Assembly (NCBI GenBank): GCA_934597465.1
Contig: CAKTSC010000099.1
Coordinates: 1-6,000, forward strand
DNA length: 6,000 bases
Origin: an uncultured Dysosmobacter sp.
GTDB taxonomy: Bacteria > Bacillota > Clostridia > Oscillospirales > Oscillospiraceae
Direction of reading: 5' to 3'
Shown in pieces: positions 1-4,499 of this stretch. The translations under genes were made by a program, and so were the position numbers. The notes under the pieces were generated by a model, which did not search any database, was not told the DNA's origin, and saw only the letters and a program-made list of their open reading frames with translations. How positions within the stretch are numbered: the stretch's first letter is position 1; every line of letters starts with the position of its first letter.

Positions 1-18
1 CGTCACGGATACACCAAC

Positions 19-60
19 CGTCCGGGCCCGGAGCGGATGCTCCGGGCCCGGACGCGTTTT
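19..60 (+). terminator. Strong GC-rich hairpin, probable terminator of a rightward gene left of the window
   Basis: The arms CGTCCGGGCCCGGAGC (19-34) and its exact complement (39-54) form a perfect 16-bp stem around GGAT. On the plus strand CGTTTT follows (55-60). On the minus strand no T-run follows, so it most likely serves transcription entering from the left. The gene it would end is not in the window: positions 1-18 hold no plus-strand stop codon. Confidence 0.6.
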
Positions 61-74
61 GCCTCAGGGGGACA

Positions 75-109
75 GGAAAAGGCCCGGAGCATTCGCTCCG
101 GGCCTTTCC
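75..109 (-). terminator. Intrinsic terminator, probably of the minus-strand operon
   Basis: The arms AAAGGCCCGGAGC (78-90) and GCTCCGGGCCTTT (95-107) form a perfect 13-bp stem with a 4-nt loop. On the minus strand the stem runs into TTTTCC, a usable though short U-tract. The plus strand has only TTTCCCC. It lies about 300 nt past the dehydrogenase stop and is the first strong terminator met by leftward transcription. Confidence 0.7.
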
Positions 110-362
110 CCATTGGGTGGAGGACATTATGGGTTTCACTTTGGAAGGAAAATATCGTAAACTGCCCTGCCCGCCGGGAGAACTTCCCCCTTTCCAATGC
201 AAGGAAGCGCAGTATGCTGGGCAGGTGCGCGGAATGTGGCCCGGAGATCCCCATACCCCGGTTGGAGAGACTCCCGCGCACGCTTCCCCCCAGATCCGCC
301 TGCCCAACGGGAGGACGCAGGACGGCGGCGGCAGGCAGGGCAGAGAACGAACAGAGGAGAGA
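110..362. other. Intergenic stretch with no convincing gene
   Basis: Together with the flanking hairpins this makes about 400 nt without a gene. Open frames exist on both strands, but they are arginine/proline-rich or low complexity, cross the terminator hairpins, lack good ribosome binding sites and show no known motif. The right part (about 310-362) is purine-rich on the plus strand, hence a pyrimidine-rich trailer in the operon transcript. I see no promoter, tRNA or repeat. Confidence 0.6.
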
Positions 363-399
363 GGCGGGAGAGCGGCGTTCCGCCGCGCGCCCTCCCGCC
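363..399 (-). other. GC-rich hairpin just after the dehydrogenase stop codon
   Basis: The outer arms GGCGGGAG (363-370) and CTCCCGCC (392-399) enclose an inner stem, GCGGCG (372-377) with CGCCGC (381-386). On the minus strand it starts about nine nt after the stop of the last operon gene and is followed by the pyrimidine-rich TCTCTCCTCT. Lacking a real U-run it may be a 3'-stabilising structure or a weak, possibly Rho-assisted, end point. Confidence 0.5.
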
Positions 400-407
400 G
401 GAAGGGA

Positions 408-1469
408 TCAGAGCTGGATGGGCTCCAGACCGTAGCTGACGGCCACGGCGTTCATGTCTTCAAAGACGGTCTTGTTCAGGGGGATGCCGTCCACGGCGTT
501 CTTGTCGGCGGCGCGGCCGGAACGCTCGCCGGGCAGGAGGATGCGCTCCACGCCGGGGGCCTTGCGGCAGTTGTGGATCTCGTCGATCATCTCGTCCATG
601 CGGTGCTTGAAGTCCTCCACATCGCAGAAGGCCTTGATGTCCAGGCAGCCGAAGAGGTGGCCGATGTTCTGCACCTTGGTAGTGTCCACGTAAAAGTCGC
701 AGATATCCTTGCTCATGAGGGCGGCGTTGCTGAGCATGGCCGCCATGACGCCGGAGATGACGGTGAGGCCGTAGCCCTTGTAGCCGCCCACGGGCAGCAG
801 GATGCCGTCAAAGCCCAGCTTGGGATCGTCGGTGGGCTCGCCGTTGATGGTCATGGCCCAGGTGGTGGGGATCTTGTCGCCCCGCTTCGCGGCGGCGGCC
901 AGCTTGCCTCTGGAGACCACGGAGGTGGCCATGTCCAGCACCACGGGATACTCCTTGCCGGCGGGGATGGCAAAGGAGAAGGGGTTGTTGTCCAGGATGG
1001 GCTCCACGCCGCCGGTGGGAGCCAGCAGGTGGGCGGCGGGAGAGGTGGAGCACATGCCGATCATGTCATGCTCCAGGGCCATGCGGGTGAAGTAGGAGGC
1101 CATGCCGAAGTGGTTGCTGCCGCGGACAGCCACGAAGGCCACGCCGCACTTCTTGGCCTTCTCAATGCACAGCTCCATGGCGTACTTGGAGATGACCTGG
1201 CCCATGCCGTTGTGGCCGTCGACCACGGCGGTGGTGGGGGTCTCGCGGACGATCTCGATCTCGCTGTGAGCCAGGGTGCCGCCGTCCCGCAGGCGCTTGG
1301 TATAGGCGGGGACTCTCATGACGCCATGGGAATCCATCCCGGTCTGGTCGGCGGCCACCAGGTTGTCGGCCACGATGGCGGCCTCGTCGGGCTGCATGCC
1401 GGCAGCCACGAAGATCTTGGTGCAGGCGTCCAGCAGAACTTCCTTCTTCACGATCACTTTTTCACTCAT
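408..1469 (-). CDS. Ldh_2-family NAD(P)-dependent 2-hydroxyacid dehydrogenase (malate/lactate/ureidoglycolate dehydrogenase family)
   Basis: This cytoplasmic oxidoreductase of 353 residues belongs to the malate/L-lactate dehydrogenase family PF02615, which also contains ureidoglycolate dehydrogenase AllD, sulfolactate dehydrogenase ComC and diketogulonate reductase. Signatures are DSHGVMRVP (46-54), RGSNHFGMASYF (116-127, likely catalytic His120), NPFSFAIP (162-169, after Asp160-Asn161), VLDMATS (177-183), GGYKGYGL (228-235), NIGHLFGCLDI (268-278) and LLPGE (311-315). Start ATG 1469 has AAGGAG six nt upstream. It is the last gene of the row, 45 nt after the carbamate kinase. In E. coli allD lies near a carbamate kinase in the allantoin region, where it oxidises ureidoglycolate to oxalurate. 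That makes ureidoglycolate one candidate substrate here, but the His motif looks like the generic malate/sulfolactate type, so another 2-hydroxyacid is equally possible. The family call is firm; the substrate is open. Confidence 0.94.
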   Translation of the reverse strand: MSEKVIVKKEVLLDACTKIFVAAGMQPDEAAIVADNLVAADQTGMDSHGVMRVPAYTKRLRDGGTLAHSEIEIVRETPTTAVVDGHNGMGQVISKYAMELCIEKAKKCGVAFVAVRGSNHFGMASYFTRMALEHDMIGMCSTSPAAHLLAPTGGVEPILDNNPFSFAIPAGKEYPVVLDMATSVVSRGKLAAAAKRGDKIPTTWAMTINGEPTDDPKLGFDGILLPVGGYKGYGLTVISGVMAAMLSNAALMSKDICDFYVDTTKVQNIGHLFGCLDIKAFCDVEDFKHRMDEMIDEIHNCRKAPGVERILLPGERSGRAADKNAVDGIPLNKTVFEDMNAVAVSYGLEPIQL

Positions 1470-1514
1470 GGTAATCTCCTTCTAAACTCTCAGTCTGAAT
1501 TGGTGGGAACGGTG

Positions 1515-2459
1515 TCAGCAGATTTCGGTGCCGGTCTTGCCCTCGATGGCGTCCACAGCGTGGTAGAGGGAGCTGATAACGGCGCGCTTGCCGGGGCGGG
1601 CCTCCGCGAACTTGACGGCGGCCTCCACCTTGGGCAGCATGGAGCCGGGGGCGAACTGGCCCTCGCCGATATACTTCCGGGCGTCGGCCACGGTGAGACG
1701 GTCAAGGTTCTTCTGGTCGGGCTTGCCGAAGTTGATGGCCACGTGCTCCACCTCGGTGAGGATCAGCAGCACATCGGCTTCCACGTGCTCGGCCACGGCC
1801 TCCGCCGCGAAGTCCTTGTCGATGACGGCGGCCACGCCCTCGTAGACGTCCTCCGCCTTCTTCACCACGGGGATCCCGCCGCCGCCGCAGGTGATGACGA
1901 TGGCTTTGCCCAGGAGGGTGTCCAGGGCGTCCTTCTCCAGGATGTCAACGGGCTTGGGGCTGGGGACGACCCGGCGCCAGCCGCGACCGGCATCCTCGCG
2001 GACGGTGTAGCCCTTCTCCTGGGCCAGCTGCTTGGCCTCGGCCTCGCCGTAGAAGGGGCCGATGGGCTTGCTGGGCTTCTGGAAGGCGGGGTCGTTCTGA
2101 TCCACCACCACCTGGGTCACCAGGGTGGCCACCGGCAGGCGGATGCCGCGCCGGCAGAGCTTCTGCCGCAGGGCCTGCTGGATGTGGTAGCCGATGTAGC
2201 CCTGGCTCATGGCGCCGCAGACATCGAATGGCATGGCGGGCACCACGTCCTTGGCGGTCTCGCTGGCCAGCAGGATGCGGCCCACCTGGGGCCCGTTGCC
2301 GTGGACGACCACGATCTCGTAGCCCTTCTCCACCAGATCCGCCAGGTAATCGCAGGTCTTCTGCACCACCTGGAGCTGGGCCTCGGCCGTGGCCTCACCC
2401 TTGGAGGACTGCAGGGCGTTGCCGCCCAGAGCCACCACAATTCTTTTCCGCTCGTTCAT
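1515..2459 (-). CDS. arcC: Carbamate kinase
   Basis: Carbamate kinase (EC 2.7.2.2) makes ATP from carbamoyl phosphate and ADP, releasing ammonia and CO2, and acts in the cytoplasm. The 314-residue length is normal. Amino-acid-kinase motifs are clear: VVALGGNAL (8-16), HGNGPQVG (53-60), SQGYIGY (85-91), VVVDQNDPAF (117-126), PSKPIGPFY (129-137), GRGWRRVVPSPKP (158-170), CGGGGIPV (191-198), IDKD (213-216, conserved Lys215), LTEVEHV (234-240), GQFAPGSMLPKVEAA (267-281, conserved Lys277) and the C-terminal GTEI (310-313). The frame opens at 2483 with an ATG overlapping the abrB stop, but AAAAGGAG lies inside that extension and points to ATG 2459. The gene follows abrB after 20 nt, so coupled translation is likely. 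No carbamoyltransferase or arginine deiminase lies in the window, so the carbamoyl phosphate source is outside. The neighbours suggest ureide catabolism rather than the arginine deiminase pathway. Confidence 0.97.
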   Translation of the reverse strand: MNERKRIVVALGGNALQSSKGEATAEAQLQVVQKTCDYLADLVEKGYEIVVVHGNGPQVGRILLASETAKDVVPAMPFDVCGAMSQGYIGYHIQQALRQKLCRRGIRLPVATLVTQVVVDQNDPAFQKPSKPIGPFYGEAEAKQLAQEKGYTVREDAGRGWRRVVPSPKPVDILEKDALDTLLGKAIVITCGGGGIPVVKKAEDVYEGVAAVIDKDFAAEAVAEHVEADVLLILTEVEHVAINFGKPDQKNLDRLTVADARKYIGEGQFAPGSMLPKVEAAVKFAEARPGKRAVISSLYHAVDAIEGKTGTEIC

Positions 2460-2469
2460 TTTTCCGTTG

Positions 2470-2477
2470 CTCCTTTT
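2470..2477 (-). promoter_or_regulatory. Ribosome binding site for the carbamate kinase
   Basis: AAAAGGAG on the minus strand, ten nt before ATG 2457-2459, a slightly long but workable spacing. It overlaps the end of the abrB region (stop 2480-2482) and argues against the ATGs at 2483 and 2480 as true starts. Confidence 0.7.
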
Positions 2478-2479
2478 CA

Positions 2480-3514
2480 TCATGTGAGAATCGCACCCAA
2501 TATCGGGTAGGTAACAAAAATACTCAGGTAGCGAACCAAGTGCAGCAGCACTACCTTGGTAATATCAACGTCGTAATCACTGGCGACCAGCGTCACATCG
2601 CCCACGCCGCCCGCGCAGCAGGAGAAGATCCCCGTGGGCAGGTCAACGTAGCCCCTGCGGTGCAGGAAGCTGCCCAGCAGCACCGTCATGAGGAGGTATC
2701 CCAGGATCACCGCCAGGACGCTGGGCAGCATGCTCTTGATGTAGAGGAAGTCCTTGGCGTCGCAGCGCATGCCTACCACCGCGCCGCTGAGGATCTGGGC
2801 CGTGCGCTTGAACCAGCGGGGAACGTAGGTCTTCCCCGTAAAGATGGCGGCCGCTCCCGCTCCCAGGATGGAGAAGAGCAGGGTTCCGGCGGGCACGCCG
2901 GAGTTCATGCCGATGAGGCCCCCCACCGCCGCCGCACCCAGGGTGAAGAGGGTCTTCTCCGCCAGAACTTTCCGGGGCTCCTTGGGGGCCTCGTGGTGGA
3001 CGTAGACCGCCTCGCCGGTGTCCTTCTGGCGCTTTTTGAGGATCATGGTGGCCATGATGGGCACCGCCAGGTAGAGAACGGTGGTGCGCAGGGTATGGAA
3101 GGCCGCGATGAGGGAGATGTTTCCGCCGGTATCCCCGGCGAAGAGACAGACCTCCACCATGCCGCCGGGAGCGGTGGCATAGAGTGCGGTGAGGATGTCG
3201 CAGCCGGAGACCCTGGAGAAGAAGAAGCCCATGCCGATGGCGTAGGCCGTAAGGCCGATGAGAAGGATCAGGGCCGGGCGCCAGAGGGTCTTCAGCTTGC
3301 GCATGTCGTCCCGGTGGAGCATATTGCCGATGTAGGCGCCCAGCAGGATCTGAACCACCGGGGATGCCCCCGGCGGCAGGGCTCCGTGGCCCGTCAGGAT
3401 CTGGAAGGCGATGGTGGCCAGCATGGAGCCCACCATCAGGCTGCCGGGAATGTGCAGCACCAGGAAAAGGATACCGCCGGCCGCCGCAGCCAGCAGGGTC
3501 AGTAGAATGTCCAC
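2480..3514 (-). CDS. AbrB-family membrane protein (PF05145-type, duplicated domain), putative transporter
   Basis: This is a polytopic membrane protein of 344 residues from the preferred GTG start, with about 9-10 hydrophobic segments split by a charged loop near residues 160-186. It shows the internal duplication of the AbrB family, often misannotated as ammonia monooxygenase. In the first half IPGSLMVGSMLA (22-33) is followed by ATAPGGMVEVCLFAG (113-127) and AFHTLR (138-143). The second half repeats the pattern with AGGVGDVTLVASD (301-313) and LLHLVRY (323-329). The frame extends upstream to an ATG at 3571, but those 19 extra residues are encoded by a perfect palindrome and lack family character. 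GTG at 3514 has GAGG six nt upstream and begins directly at the first membrane helix. The biochemical function of the family is not established; small-molecule transport is the common guess. Its place between hydrolase and carbamate kinase suggests movement of a substrate or end product of the pathway (inference). Confidence 0.88.
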   Translation of the reverse strand: MDILLTLLAAAAGGILFLVLHIPGSLMVGSMLATIAFQILTGHGALPPGASPVVQILLGAYIGNMLHRDDMRKLKTLWRPALILLIGLTAYAIGMGFFFSRVSGCDILTALYATAPGGMVEVCLFAGDTGGNISLIAAFHTLRTTVLYLAVPIMATMILKKRQKDTGEAVYVHHEAPKEPRKVLAEKTLFTLGAAAVGGLIGMNSGVPAGTLLFSILGAGAAAIFTGKTYVPRWFKRTAQILSGAVVGMRCDAKDFLYIKSMLPSVLAVILGYLLMTVLLGSFLHRRGYVDLPTGIFSCCAGGVGDVTLVASDYDVDITKVVLLHLVRYLSIFVTYPILGAILT

Positions 3515-3518
3515 GATG

Positions 3519-3524
3519 CACCTC
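3519..3524 (-). promoter_or_regulatory. Ribosome binding site for the GTG start of the AbrB-family gene
   Basis: GAGGTG on the minus strand; the GAGG part lies six nt before GTG 3512-3514. The site begins only five nt after the 34-bp palindrome ends, so folding of that palindrome leaves it exposed but very close to the stem base. Confidence 0.65.
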
Positions 3525-3529
3525 GAATG

Positions 3530-3563
3530 CCTGTCCGCGCCGCCGCGCGGCGGCGCGGACAGG
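3530..3563. repeat. Perfect 34-bp GC-rich palindrome in the intergenic space before the AbrB-family gene
   Basis: The left arm CCTGTCCGCGCCGCCGC (3530-3546) is the exact reverse complement of the right arm (3547-3563). In RNA it gives about a 15-bp stem with a GCGC loop. No U-tract follows on the minus strand, so it is not a classic terminator for the operon; on the plus strand only GCTTTCATTT follows. It ends five nt before the ribosome binding site of the next gene. Likely roles are an RNA hairpin that blocks 3' exonucleases, tunes distal expression or marks a processing site; a dyad protein-binding site is also possible. Confidence 0.85.
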
Positions 3564-3605
3564 GCTTTCATTTGCTCTCAGGGATTGGGTTCCCGCTCAG
3601 GATAA

Positions 3606-3622
3606 GCGCTCCGCCGGAGCGC
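3606..3622 (-). terminator. Short hairpin after the C-N hydrolase, possible weak terminator or attenuator
   Basis: The arms GCGCTCC (3606-3612) and GGAGCGC (3616-3622) pair around a 3-nt loop, about 18 nt downstream of the hydrolase stop. On the minus strand the stem is followed by TTATCC, a poor U-tract, so partial termination or mRNA 3'-end protection is more likely than full termination. A second small stem (GGCCC/GGGCC, 3626-3639) lies between it and the stop codon. Confidence 0.4.
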
Positions 3623-3640
3623 CGGGGCCCCCACGGGCCG

Positions 3641-4480
3641 TTACTGCCGGGAAAAGGTCTCGTACTCCTCCGCCAACTGGCGGAAGATGGTGGGATTCAG
3701 GTCGGGGAGATAGAGCATCTCCTGCCGCCACTCCGCGATCTGGTCGAGGTCGATGGTGGCCACCAGCACTTCCTCCCTCTGCATGCCGGACTCCGCCAGG
3801 ACGATGCCCCGGGGGCTGATGACTTTGCAGCGGCCGAAGGTGTAACGGCTGGGGGCCTGGCCCACGGTGTTGGCGGTGGCGAAGAAGACGGTGTTGTCCG
3901 CCGCCCGCACCGGCAGCATCAGGTGCCAGACGTCCTCGTCCTCCCGCCGCCAGGTGGCTGCGTGGAGGATGAGCTCCGCCCCCTTCAGGGTCAGGAGCCG
4001 GGCGGGCTCCGGGAAGTTGGCGTCGTAGCAGCAGAGGAGGCCCACCTTGCCGTACCGGGTCTCGTAGACCGGGAAGCGATCCTGCTTCCGGAAGTAGGCT
4101 TTCTCGCCCCCGAAGAGATGGTTTTTGCAGTAGGTCTCCTGCAGGGTGCCGTCGTCGTTGATGAACACCATGGCGTTGTCCATCACCGGCGGGGTGTCCG
4201 TCCGAAGGGCCATGCCCGCCACGATGTAGACGCCCAGCTCCCGGGCGGTCTCCCGCAGCCGGGTCACGGTGCGGCCCTCCAGGGTCTCGGCCATGTCATA
4301 GAATGCCTGCCGGTCATAGAGGGTCAGGTCGTAGCCGGTGATGGCGGTCTCCGGCAGGACAACGATCTGGGCGCCCTTCCGGGCAGCCTCCCGGATCATC
4401 CCGATGGCATGGTCGCAGTTATAAACGGTGTCGCCCAGCTTGGGCTCCATCTGAATAAGGCCAAGGGTCACTTCCCGCAT
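3641..4480 (-). CDS. Carbon-nitrogen hydrolase, nitrilase superfamily
   Basis: This is a cytoplasmic amidase/ureidase-type enzyme of 279 residues, the usual length for the family. The catalytic triad is visible: Glu44 in LPETAITGYD, Lys119 in YCKNHLFGGE (with the second conserved Glu126), and Cys151 in GLLCCYDANFPEPAR. Further family blocks are HAATWR (173-178) and ATANTVG (201-207). The frame extends upstream to 4528, but that start would run into the permease gene. ATG at 4480 has GGAG six nt upstream and starts directly on the typical first beta strand (MREVTLGLIQMEP). The superfamily cleaves nitriles, amides and N-carbamoyl groups. The FPEPARLL context after the Cys resembles the amidase and carbamoyl-amidase branches (beta-ureidopropionase, N-carbamoylputrescine or omega-amidase type). 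Beside a permease and a carbamate kinase, hydrolysis of an amide or carbamoyl intermediate is likely, but the substrate is inferred only. Confidence 0.92.
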   Translation of the reverse strand: MREVTLGLIQMEPKLGDTVYNCDHAIGMIREAARKGAQIVVLPETAITGYDLTLYDRQAFYDMAETLEGRTVTRLRETARELGVYIVAGMALRTDTPPVMDNAMVFINDDGTLQETYCKNHLFGGEKAYFRKQDRFPVYETRYGKVGLLCCYDANFPEPARLLTLKGAELILHAATWRREDEDVWHLMLPVRAADNTVFFATANTVGQAPSRYTFGRCKVISPRGIVLAESGMQREEVLVATIDLDQIAEWRQEMLYLPDLNPTIFRQLAEEYETFSRQ

Positions 4481-4486
4481 ATGCTT

Positions 4487-4493
4487 CTCCTTT
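4487..4493 (-). promoter_or_regulatory. Ribosome binding site deciding the C-N hydrolase start
   Basis: AAAGGAG on the minus strand, with GGAG six nt before ATG 4478-4480. It lies in the 19-nt gap after the permease stop and supports the 279-residue product over a longer frame that would overlap the permease. Confidence 0.85.
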
Positions 4494-4499
4494 CCCCGC

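Noticed and set aside
19..107. CRISPR-like repeats
   Set aside because: There are only two hairpin units, in opposite orientation, each with transcription terminator character and without regular spacers.
3..281. Possible 92-residue minus-strand small protein after the operon
   Set aside because: It runs through both terminator hairpins, has a GTG start with poor ribosome binding support and shows no recognisable motif.
2457..2483. ATG at 2483 as carbamate kinase start, giving an ATGA overlap with the abrB stop
   Set aside because: The AAAAGGAG site lies downstream of that ATG, and family proteins begin close to the ALGGNAL strand, favouring 2459.
117..2510. A plus-strand open frame of 797 codons opposite the dehydrogenase and carbamate kinase
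   Set aside because: It is the antisense of two well-supported enzymes and has His/Gly/Ala/Val-rich low-complexity composition, no ribosome binding site and no domain. Such frames arise in high-GC genes with GC-rich third positions.
3512..3571. ATG at 3571 as the start of the AbrB-family protein
   Set aside because: The extra 19 residues come from the perfect palindrome and are arginine/proline/glycine-rich; GTG 3514 has a GAGG site and begins at the first membrane helix.
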